DNA from: Xanthobacteraceae bacterium
GTDB taxonomy: Bacteria > Pseudomonadota > Alphaproteobacteria > Rhizobiales > Xanthobacteraceae
Reading direction: 5' to 3'
Length of the DNA: 5,389 bases
Assembly (NCBI GenBank): GCA_030043175.1
Contig: JASHYD010001241.1
Span: 1 to 5,389 of the forward strand
The notes under the pieces are model-generated. The model searched no databases. It was not told the DNA's origin and worked only from the letters and a program-made list of their open reading frames with translations. How positions within the stretch are numbered: the stretch's first letter is position 1; the number at the start of each line of letters is the position of its first letter. Positions 1 through 5,140 of this stretch are shown one piece after another. The position numbers and the translations under genes were made by a program.

Positions 1-26
1 GGCAGCGGATTGCCAGCATCCGGTCA

Positions 27-65
27 ATGTCCGCATTTGGCAAGAGCCGCCATCGCTGCAGACAT
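27..65. repeat. Imperfect inverted repeat at left edge
   Basis: Nine-base arms ATGTCCGCA (27-35) and TGCAGACAT (57-65) pair at eight of nine positions (mismatch 32/60) around a 21-base spacer. The repeat lies upstream of the VOC gene in sequence that shows no convincing coding region. From memory, inverted repeats of the type ATGTCCGC...GCGGACAT are scattered between genes in Bradyrhizobium-like genomes, so this may be a diverged copy; that link is inference. There is no T-tract, so it does not look like an intrinsic terminator. Confidence 0.3.
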
Positions 66-129
66 GTTTTGTCGTCGCGAGCTAACCGTAGCGGAAAACG
101 ACGATTGCTCAGCGACACGGCATCATCCC

Positions 130-135
130 AGAAGG
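130..135 (+). promoter_or_regulatory. Ribosome binding site of the VOC gene
   Basis: AGAAGG lies seven bases before the ATG at 143. It is a one-mismatch version of the AGGAGG core at normal spacing and supports that start over the overlapping frame that runs in from the left edge. Confidence 0.6.
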
Positions 136-142
136 CATCGGA

Positions 143-541
143 ATGACACAACCCGTTGTCTTGCCGTTTCTAATGTTCCAAGGAAACGGCTCCGCTGCTC
201 TAGAATTCTACTGTTCTGTATTCCCGGACGCGCAGGTAGAAGAGATCGAATGCTACGGGCCACGTGAAGCCGGACCGGAAGGCTCTATCAAGCGGGCACG
301 CTTCTCGATCGGCGGTCAGTCCGTTCTTTGCACTGACAGTAGCGTAAAGCACGCCTTCTCATTCACGCCTTCCTTTTCGTTTTTCGTGGAGTGCCATTCG
401 GAAAATCAGGTCAGGACGCTCAATGCCGTCCTGAAGGCAGGCGGGCAGGAACTGATGCCAATAGGCTCGTACGGCTTCAGTGCTTTGTTTGCGTGGGTTA
501 CCGATCGCTTTGGCGTTTCATGGCAATTGAACTACGCCTAA
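143..541 (+). CDS. VOC family protein, PhnB/3-demethylubiquinone-methyltransferase-like fold
   Basis: A complete 132-residue protein of the vicinal-oxygen-chelate superfamily, in the branch named PhnB-like or 3-dmu-9_3-mt (Pfam PF06983). Seen: an N-terminal beta-alpha unit (residues 7-32) with GNGSAALEFYCSVFPDA, the family's 'F.G.a.eAl.FY...Fp.a' pattern, then a central strand region (50-65) and a C-terminal unit (72-130). The end, FAWVTDRFGVSWQLNYA (116-132), matches the highly conserved family ending 'W..DrFGvsWQ'. The protein is slightly shorter than many members (about 140-160 residues). Despite the family name, these proteins are not proven methyltransferases; most are cytosolic and uncharacterised, and no clear set of four metal ligands is visible. 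The start is backed by AGAAGG at 130-135. It appears monocistronic, with 327 bases before the next (minus-strand) gene end. Family assignment is firm; substrate unknown. Confidence 0.9.
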   Translation: MTQPVVLPFLMFQGNGSAALEFYCSVFPDAQVEEIECYGPREAGPEGSIKRARFSIGGQSVLCTDSSVKHAFSFTPSFSFFVECHSENQVRTLNAVLKAGGQELMPIGSYGFSALFAWVTDRFGVSWQLNYA

Positions 542-571
542 AGTCCGGTCATGGCCCACTCGGTCCATCGC

Positions 572-585
572 TGGCCTTCGGGCCA
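572..585. other. Small UUCG-loop hairpin after the VOC gene
   Basis: TGGCC-TTCG-GGCCA forms a perfect 5-bp stem closed by a TTCG tetraloop, starting 31 bases after the VOC stop codon. UUCG loops are very stable in RNA, so it could protect the transcript 3' end or act as a weak terminator. No T-run follows, so a standard intrinsic terminator is not supported. Confidence 0.3.
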
Positions 586-798
586 CATGCCTCGACGCAC
601 CCGGCCGGTATCCCTCCGCTATTGAAGACAAACCCGCTGTGGGCGGCGGTGGACGGCCGAAGATGACCCATTTCGGATTCGGTTGACTGACGGGCTGATC
701 GCACACTGCCCATCACTCGCGCCGTACCGCGATCAGCCGAGCAGGCTTTTCGTTGGCGGGGCTATGAAAGGTTTCGCAGTGGGCAGGTGACGGCGGTG

Positions 799-856
799 CT
801 TTCAGGCGAAACACGGGCGTTGGGGACCAAGTCATTGTGCATGAGGCGCCTGAAAG
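799..856. repeat. Perfect 10-bp inverted repeat, 38-base spacer
   Basis: CTTTCAGGCG (799-808) is exactly complementary to CGCCTGAAAG (847-856), with a 38-base spacer. It begins 13 bases beyond the stop codon of the minus-strand DUF1444-like gene, so it would fold in that transcript's 3' end. A long loop and no downstream U-run make it unlike a textbook intrinsic terminator. A processing or stability hairpin, a paired protein site, or remnant ends of a tiny mobile repeat are alternatives. Confidence 0.45.
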
Positions 857-868
857 ACAGTCCAGCGA

Positions 869-1540
869 TCATCCTTGAACAGATAGAGGGCCGACGAAAC
901 GCGAAGCTTGATAAGCGATACCCTTACGTAGGCCGTCGACCGCCTTACTTTCGGCTAAAGGTGTGAACAACAGACCGCCGCGCTTCGGTACGGCGACCAC
1001 GATGCCTTCTCGATGCTGTCGCAGAAGATTTCGCCAGAAAGCTCGGTCGAGGAAATAGCTGCTATCGAGGTCCGGAGACTTGCCTTGGACTTGCATCAAT
1101 CCTCCGGTCCAAGGTCTTGCGGTGGGGGCGCGGTAGACCCGCTTGATGTTACCAACAGCGAGCTGAAGCGCTTGGGTCGGGCTTAAGTTCAACCGAGCAA
1201 GGTCCTGAGGTGTCGCATTGCGCACGTAACGCGGACCGTCAAAAACAAATCGAACTTGCAAGTCGCCCAAGAATGCGAACCACGCGAGCTCGATTTCGAT
1301 CTCCCTGCCATCGGCCAGTTTCGTTCGCATCTTTCCCAACGGGTGTAACGCTTCGTCCGGTTCGTTCGCGCCAATCGCCTCCCTGAGGACGGCCATCAGG
1401 TTTTCGGCGTTTGTGTCCACAGCTTGAGGGGTTTGGGCCATTACGCACTCCGAACCGAGAAAACCGTAGAGACCATACAGAAGGATTAAGCCGTGCCACG
1501 CATAGCGCTGCTTGCGGTGGTTGGCCGACATGCTGGACAT
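869..1540 (-). CDS. Exported protein resembling DUF1444/YtpQ family
   Basis: The frame is open up to 1765, but the preferred start is the ATG at 1540, giving 223 residues. The extension beyond it is rich in Arg, Ser, Pro and His and reads like intergenic DNA, whereas the protein from 1540 begins with a textbook signal peptide: basic HRKQR (8-12), hydrophobic 14-30, and probable cleavage after VMA (33-35). A second ATG at 1531 is equally compatible. The Shine-Dalgarno is weak (AGGTG about six bases upstream). The mature part contains LSPTQALQLAVGNIKRVYR (119-137), then DLDSSYFLDRAFWRNLL (157-173), then GIVVAVPKRGGLLFTPLA (179-196). This order (an 'a...A..Nl.r' helix, an acidic segment before a 'W' helix, then 'vavP.R..Llft') resembles DUF1444 proteins such as Bacillus YtpQ, whose function is unknown. 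Unlike those, this version is predicted to be periplasmic. It lies divergent to a TetR-like pseudogene, which suggests past TetR control. The gene itself is fairly certain; family membership is moderate. Confidence 0.75.
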   Translation of the reverse strand: MSSMSANHRKQRYAWHGLILLYGLYGFLGSECVMAQTPQAVDTNAENLMAVLREAIGANEPDEALHPLGKMRTKLADGREIEIELAWFAFLGDLQVRFVFDGPRYVRNATPQDLARLNLSPTQALQLAVGNIKRVYRAPTARPWTGGLMQVQGKSPDLDSSYFLDRAFWRNLLRQHREGIVVAVPKRGGLLFTPLAESKAVDGLRKGIAYQASRFVGPLSVQG

Positions 1541-1599
1541 GGTGCACCTGGAGCGAAGGAGATTTGAACCAAGACTGGGACTAGCTGGCCGCGTCGCAA

Positions 1600-1605
1600 A
1601 GTATA
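1600..1605 (-). promoter_or_regulatory. Candidate -10 element for the DUF1444-like gene
   Basis: On the minus strand TATACT lies 59 bases upstream of the ATG at 1540, which would put transcription initiation about 50 bases before the start codon. No TTGACA-like -35 hexamer is found at 16-18 bases, so this is a partial match only. Confidence 0.25.
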
Positions 1606-1634
1606 TGAAATGGCGATGGATCGAGGGTAGATGT

Positions 1635-1652
1635 CCCACCAAAAGGGGTGGG
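1635..1652. promoter_or_regulatory. Inverted repeat, possible operator between divergent genes
   Basis: CCCACC (1635-1640) and GGTGGG (1647-1652) form a perfect 6-bp inverted repeat with a six-base centre. It sits between the DUF1444-like gene (minus) and the TetR-like pseudogene (plus), about 30 bases upstream of the candidate -10 at 1605-1600. The 18-bp size and the position fit a TetR-family operator, but 6-bp inverted repeats are common by chance, so position is the main argument. Confidence 0.25.
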
Positions 1653-1716
1653 CAGGCAGTTGCATTTGACGACCGGTCGCGGCGCGATCGACCGTCGACG
1701 TTGCAGTGCGGTTCAG

Positions 1717-2179
1717 GTCGATGATATTCTGAAGCGCTTGACGGTGTTCGACAAGGCGGGTGCAATGGCTGCCGTCAGCCTGCCTGGCCAAGGCGCCAAA
1801 GGCCGAGCTCTTTCGCGACCCGCCGTTCGGACCGGACGCCATCGACGCGTCGGGGGCGCTGCTCAACGCGCTCGTCGCCAGCGCAGCGAGATCGCGGGCC
1901 CGGTCAACGCCAAGGCCGCGTGTTCCGCGGAGGACGAGCGCATCGCGCTTCCCGACAATAGGGCACTACCGCGCGGCATTGCCTGACGCTGATGATCGAC
2001 GGGGCCTTGTCCAGGTCGGAAAAGTAACGACGCTGGGCTCTCCGGACCCGCAGGTCAGGGCGCAGATCGAACGAGCGCGCGCCGGCCTGGCCGAAAACCG
2101 CGCACGCCGGTTGTCGATCGGGTTTCTCGGCGAAGGGACCCGCGACGCCGCCATAAGTAAAATCGCCGCCGCGCCCTAA
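1717..2179 (+). pseudogene. Decayed TetR/AcrR-family transcriptional regulator
   Basis: No single frame gives a family match, but following the frame with high third-position G+C yields a TetR-like protein in the right order. Frame 1 (1717-1782) reads VDDILKRLTVFDKAGAMAAVSL, like the TetR first helices 'iL.aAl.vF...G...asl'. Frame 2 (about 1796-1880) reads KAELFRDPPFGPDAIDASG and then ALLNALVASAA, like the segment after the helix-turn-helix ('sKeaLF...'). Frame 1 resumes (about 1891-1977) with GPVNAKAACSAEDERIALPD and ends in Pro-Arg-Gly. Frame 3 (1980-2024) continues CLTLMIDGALSRSEK, so the family landmark PRGCL is split by two extra bases at 1978-1979. Frame 2 (about 2030-2179) closes with DPQVRAQIERARAGLAENRA and a late EGTRDAA. 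About 30 codons, including the recognition helix, are missing near 1783-1798. An intact member would be about 190-200 residues, dimeric and DNA-binding; this copy cannot be functional. The original start may be further upstream (GTG at 1648). Motifs are seen directly; the family call is my inference from memory of the family. Confidence 0.5.
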
Positions 2180-2222
2180 CTAGATCGGCCTGTGCCGGCG
2201 ACCACGACTGTTCAGCCCTTGC

Positions 2223-4352
2223 TCAACTCGACACGAATAGGATTGAACTTTTGGAATTCTCAAGAACCGCCGCCGCTACTTTGCCAAAGAATAGCGTCTC
2301 GCTGGCCGGACGACCCACGCCCATGACAATGAGGTTATAGTGCCCGAGGCGCGCCTGCCGCAGGATCGCGTCCTCGGGGGAGATGTCGAGCCGCAGCGCG
2401 GTCCGAATCGGTCGGCCGTGGCGATCGGCGAGGTTGACGATATCCTTGAGGACTGACTCCTCATGGCGCCGAGCGGGCGTCGGATGTTGTTGCCGACGCT
2501 GCGCGGCGCCCAGTCCCACCGTACTCAGGACGTAAAGGGCCGTCATCGAACTATCGCTCGTTTCCTCCAGCGCCAGCGCGACCTCAGCGGCCCGTCGCGA
2601 GACCTTATTGCCCCTGATTGGAACCAGGATGTTCAGGTCGCCGTCCTGAGGCGAGTCGACATGCGGTCCGCGCGCCACGACCACCGCAAGCGGACCTTCA
2701 TACGTTGCGGCGATGCGGGCTATCTCTTCGTCGAATCCGCCGTGGGGCCCCACCGTTTTGGCGATGCCGAGGACGAGCAAGCCGTAGCCCTTCTGGGCTT
2801 CCCTCGTGACCGCTGATTCGACCGGGAGTGTATCCGTCCGAAACGTCACATGTGCTGTCCGCCTTCTCTCCTCATGCGGCCCTGATGGACGAGCGGTCGC
2901 CGCGATGGCTGATCTGACAGCCGCATCTGGGCTGCCACGTCCGAGGTGAAGCACAGTCGTCGTGATCCCCTGCGATCCAGCCATCAAGCCTGCCAGACGC
3001 ACCGCAAGCTTGCCGTTTGCGCTGTCATCGACGGCAACGAGCAAGCGCTCAACGTGGCTAATAAAGCCCTTTGCCTCGAACGCCTCATGCGCGAGCCGGG
3101 CATGCTCCTCCTCGTGTAGCGGAAGCCTTGACAGGGCCCAGCGCAGCGTTGGCGGCATTACCAAGGTGGTCACCACGGCCATGGTAACAATCATCGTGAA
3201 GAGATCTTGACTGATGACGCCCATTGAGAGGCCTATGGTGGCAACGATGACCTCCGTGGAGCCGCGCGCGTTCATGCCAAAGGCCAGCGCCAGTGATTCC
3301 CGACGGGTCAGCCGAGCCAGCGCACCTCCCAGAAATGCCCCGGCAAACTTACCGATGCTCGCGATCGCGATAAGAGCGCCCGTGAGGATCACCAGTCGCG
3401 GGTCCCTGAGAATCGACAAGTCTGCGTTGAGGCCCGCCAACGAAAAGAACACTGGCATGAAGAGGGCCACGACCAAACCGCGCAATTGCGCGTCGACATG
3501 GCCAGTCAGGATCGGCGACTCACCGACCAGAATCCCCGCAACGAACGCACCTAGCACCGTGTGAATACCTATGAGATGTGTAATCAGTGCCATGCTGCCC
3601 ATAACGATCAAAATTGCAGTGACTACCGGTACTTCGCTAATGAACGTGTCGTTCGTCCAGCGGATCAGGCCGAAGACGAGCCGTCGGCCGAACGTGAAGC
3701 TTGCCAGCAGGAATAGCCCGGTTCCGAGCACGCTTTCCGCCAAGGTCGCGACACTGAGAACGCCATGTAATGCCAAGCCAGAGGTGATCGCGATAATGGT
3801 CCAGCCGACCGTGTCGTCGATGATGGCGGAGGCGACGAGCGTCATGCCGATTTTCCGACGCATGAACTTCATCTCGCGCACAGTCGTTGCGACGATCTTG
3901 ACGGAGGCGACCGATAGTGCCGTTCCAAGGAACAGCGAGGTGATCAGCCGCTGATCGGGCCGCGGCAACATGGCCTCGGGCAGGAATTGACCGAGCATGA
4001 CTCCGCACAGGAACGGGACGACGATCCCCGCCGCCGACACGCTCGCGGCAGCGCGCCGAGCCCTTCTTACAAGTTCGAGGTCGGTCTCCATCCCGGTGAG
4101 AAGGAGCAGCATCAAGATACCGAGCTGAGAAACGGCCTCAAGCATTGCCTTCTGTTCAGACCCGCTGGGAAAAATTGCGTGCTGTGCCTCTGGCCAAATC
4201 GCCCCGAATACCGATGGACCGAGCACGACGCCCGCGATCAACTGCCCCATGACGGCCGGCTGGCCGATCCGCTGCATCGCTTCACCAAGGAGGCGGCCGA
4301 CCAGCAGCAGCAACACGATCTGCGCGATGAAAAGTGCCTCCGACGACCCCAT
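2223..4352 (-). CDS. CPA2 cation:proton antiporter with two C-terminal USP domains
   Basis: A 709-residue inner-membrane monovalent cation/H+ antiporter (KefB/NapA-like, CPA2) fused to a cytoplasmic regulatory tail. Seen (numbered from the ATG at 4352): about 12-13 hydrophobic segments between residues 6 and 405; GRLLGEAMQRIGQPAVMGQL (19-38), the CPA2 entry motif; SAIIDDTVGW with the Asp-Asp pair at 179-180, the ion-binding DD of NapA-type exchangers; FMPVFFSLAGLNADL (298-312); Lys335 in IGKFAG, candidate for the conserved Lys that pairs with the DD; GMNARGSTEVIVATIGL (359-375). The tail holds two USP-like folds, about 435-562 (ERLLVAVDDS...) and 571-709 (NILVPIRGN...NLIVMGVG). The second keeps Gly680 and Gly690 of the G-2x-G-9x-G-S/T ATP motif, but the first Gly is Met677 and Ser/Thr is Lys691, so nucleotide binding is doubtful. 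Likely role: pH, Na+ or K+ homeostasis and stress tolerance. An ATG eight codons upstream (4376) is less likely because the ribosome binding site sits between the two. No terminator with a T-run is visible after the stop. Confidence 0.92.
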   Translation of the reverse strand: MGSSEALFIAQIVLLLLVGRLLGEAMQRIGQPAVMGQLIAGVVLGPSVFGAIWPEAQHAIFPSGSEQKAMLEAVSQLGILMLLLLTGMETDLELVRRARRAAASVSAAGIVVPFLCGVMLGQFLPEAMLPRPDQRLITSLFLGTALSVASVKIVATTVREMKFMRRKIGMTLVASAIIDDTVGWTIIAITSGLALHGVLSVATLAESVLGTGLFLLASFTFGRRLVFGLIRWTNDTFISEVPVVTAILIVMGSMALITHLIGIHTVLGAFVAGILVGESPILTGHVDAQLRGLVVALFMPVFFSLAGLNADLSILRDPRLVILTGALIAIASIGKFAGAFLGGALARLTRRESLALAFGMNARGSTEVIVATIGLSMGVISQDLFTMIVTMAVVTTLVMPPTLRWALSRLPLHEEEHARLAHEAFEAKGFISHVERLLVAVDDSANGKLAVRLAGLMAGSQGITTTVLHLGRGSPDAAVRSAIAATARPSGPHEERRRTAHVTFRTDTLPVESAVTREAQKGYGLLVLGIAKTVGPHGGFDEEIARIAATYEGPLAVVVARGPHVDSPQDGDLNILVPIRGNKVSRRAAEVALALEETSDSSMTALYVLSTVGLGAAQRRQQHPTPARRHEESVLKDIVNLADRHGRPIRTALRLDISPEDAILRQARLGHYNLIVMGVGRPASETLFFGKVAAAVLENSKSSILFVSS

Positions 4353-4357
4353 TCGGG

Positions 4358-4364
4358 CCTCCTT
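4358..4364 (-). promoter_or_regulatory. Strong Shine-Dalgarno deciding the antiporter start
   Basis: AAGGAGG on the minus strand, five bases before the ATG at 4352, is a perfect anti-16S match at good spacing. It lies downstream of the alternative ATG at 4376 and therefore favours the shorter, 709-residue protein. Confidence 0.85.
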
Positions 4365-4550
4365 AGGGTGCGGCAACGTTTCTCAGGTCTCCGCGGGCGA
4401 GCTCCCAAGGGTCCTATTTTGATGTCGCAAATGGACAGATAGCCGTTGACGGCCAAGGGAGATTGCGGTGCAACGTCTCAGGGAACTGGTCCGAGCTTTC
4501 GATTATTCGATCGAGTCCCCGACGAGCGGCCCAAAAGAGGCGGAGCAATC

Positions 4551-4562
4551 GTAAGCGCTTAC
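4551..4562. promoter_or_regulatory. 12-bp palindrome resembling a LacI-family operator
   Basis: GTAAGCGCTTAC is a perfect palindrome centred on GC. It matches the core of LacI/GalR-family operators (for example the catabolite-repression type TGTAAGCGCTTACA), apart from the outermost T/A pair. It lies 198 bases upstream of the antiporter ATG. No LacI-type regulator or sugar gene is in the window, and about one 12-bp palindrome is expected by chance in this length of DNA, so the consensus match is the main support. Confidence 0.3.
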
Positions 4563-4694
4563 CTCAGGATTGACGGTGGAAGCCGGGGCGGGAGTTCGAA
4601 TTGGCCGCTGTCAGACCGGCCAACGTGCCACCAAGGTGTCCATGATGCGCTGGTACAAAAGCGTCGGAGATGAACCGCTCTGTCTGTCGAGGGC

Positions 4695-4714
4695 GCACCC
4701 CTGAGCACCCCTGA
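4695..4714. repeat. Exact 10-bp tandem duplication
   Basis: GCACCCCTGA occurs twice head to tail with no spacer (4695-4704 and 4705-4714) in non-coding sequence. It looks like a slippage or small duplication event; two copies are too few to call a functional satellite. Confidence 0.6.
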
Positions 4715-4858
4715 CCTCCAAACGAACGTCACTGAAACAAATTACCACCCCACCTGAAATCGCTCGGCCCTGGATTGCTCTTCCCTGTGCCGCGGACGTT
4801 ATCGAAAAGCGCGGCTGACTCCAACGAAACACGTTCCAAACCGCCTGCCTGCGACCTC

Positions 4859-5071
4859 TCAAGATATCAATCGCAGGACTGTGCGTGACACAAGCAAAAA
4901 AAGCCACTCACGAGCCCCCTCACTGGTGCCATTTTTTTCATAGGGGCCCTGCTGGCGCATCGTGTCCTTAATCACGCCCGCAGGCCCGACCGCAATGCCC
5001 CCTGGGGGCGGATCGGCATCCGCGGCTGGTAGGATAACGTAGAGCGGGATCAGGGGTTCCGACTGGGACAT
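4859..5071 (-). CDS. Doubtful small ORF downstream of the HAD gene
   Basis: A 70-codon frame with an ATG at 5071, on the same strand as and 69 bases beyond the stop of the HAD-like gene. I do not recognise the product. The first 45 residues (from MSQSEPLIPLYVILPAADA) use mostly G/C third positions like a real gene. The last 25, from EKNGTSEGARE onward, run through the A/T-tract element and look non-coding, which could mean a gene truncated by rearrangement. There is no convincing Shine-Dalgarno before the ATG, and the longer frame begins with TTG at 5107. It may equally be intergenic DNA. Confidence 0.15.
   Translation of the reverse strand: MSQSEPLIPLYVILPAADADPPPGGIAVGPAGVIKDTMRQQGPYEKNGTSEGAREWLFLLVSRTVLRLIS
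4896..4938. terminator. A7...T7 symmetric element, possible bidirectional terminator
   Basis: Seven A's (4896-4902) and seven T's (4932-4938) flank a 29-base G+C-rich core, so RNA from either strand would end in a U7 run. This is the general layout of a bidirectional intrinsic terminator. The core stem is weak, however: CACT (4905-4908) with GGTG (4925-4928) behind an internal loop. It lies about 200 bases beyond the stop of the right-edge HAD gene, whose transcript it could end. Confidence 0.3.
4997..5023. repeat. Two overlapping inverted repeats
   Basis: GCCCCC-T-GGGGGC (4997-5009) is followed, sharing two bases, by GCGGAT-CGGC-ATCCGC (5008-5023). Both have perfect 6-bp arms. Only the second has a loop long enough to be an RNA hairpin; the first would be a DNA palindrome site or pair in a larger fold. 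Function unknown. Confidence 0.4.
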
Positions 5072-5140
5072 GTCACGGTTTGACCTGACGCCGACTGTGT
5101 GCTCCAAACGCTCGGCTGCTGTGACTGGCGCATTACCCCG

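Larger units (their letters stand above)
542..868. other. Gene-free stretch between VOC and DUF1444-like genes
   Basis: No reading frame here has a recognisable product, a good ribosome binding site or a consistent third-position G+C pattern. Frame 1 on + stays open from 691 across 868 into the antisense of the next gene, but it has no start codon near its beginning and no recognisable motif. The identifiable structures are the small UUCG hairpin at 572-585 and the perfect 10-bp inverted repeat at 799-856. Genes on both sides converge here, so transcription terminators would be expected. Confidence 0.6.
4365..5140. other. Long gene-poor stretch between antiporter and HAD gene
   Basis: About 0.8 kb with no convincing gene. 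Several frames of 60-100 codons are open on both strands, but none has a good ribosome binding site or a recognisable domain; the 98-codon minus frame at 4611-4907 in particular shows no family motif. The antiporter promoter should lie in the left part, yet no -35/-10 pair is clear. Noted elements are an 11-bp inverted repeat TTGC-GGT-GCAA (4463-4473), a 12-bp palindrome (4551-4562), a 10-bp tandem duplication (4695-4714), an A7/T7 symmetric element (4896-4938) and two overlapping inverted repeats (4997-5023). It may contain remnants of deleted genes. Confidence 0.55.

Noticed and set aside
691..963. Long open + frame without stops running antisense into the DUF1444-like gene
   Set aside because: There is no usable start near its beginning, no ribosome binding site and no recognisable motif, and half of it is antisense to a better supported gene.
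1550..1580. tRNA 3'-end-like sequence on the minus strand (GGTTCAAATC followed by a CCA-like end)
   Set aside because: The five-base T-stem does not pair (only two of five positions) and no matching acceptor strand occurs 70-90 bases upstream.
1163..1740. 12-base direct repeat CTGAAGCGCTTG at 1163-1174 and 1729-1740
   Set aside because: About one such match is expected by chance in 5.4 kb, and both copies lie in coding or former coding sequence.
1541..1765. N-terminal 75-residue extension of the DUF1444-like frame
   Set aside because: It precedes a good signal peptide, has an intergenic-like Arg/Ser/Pro/His-rich composition and overlaps the TetR-like pseudogene.
2045..2179. Resemblance of AGLAENRARRLSIGF to phage prohead proteases
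   Set aside because: Only a short LSIGF match; no other phage gene is present, and the wider context fits a TetR C-terminal region better.
2186..2197. CGGC-CTGT-GCCG stem near the antiporter 3' end
   Set aside because: Only four base pairs and no T-run; too weak to call a terminator.
4580..4610. T-loop-like AGTTCGAATT on the + strand
   Set aside because: Flanking stems do not pair and there is no acceptor or anticodon arm at the required distances.
4611..4907. 98-codon minus-strand frame
   Set aside because: No Shine-Dalgarno, no known motif, and it crosses the tandem duplication; treated as non-coding.
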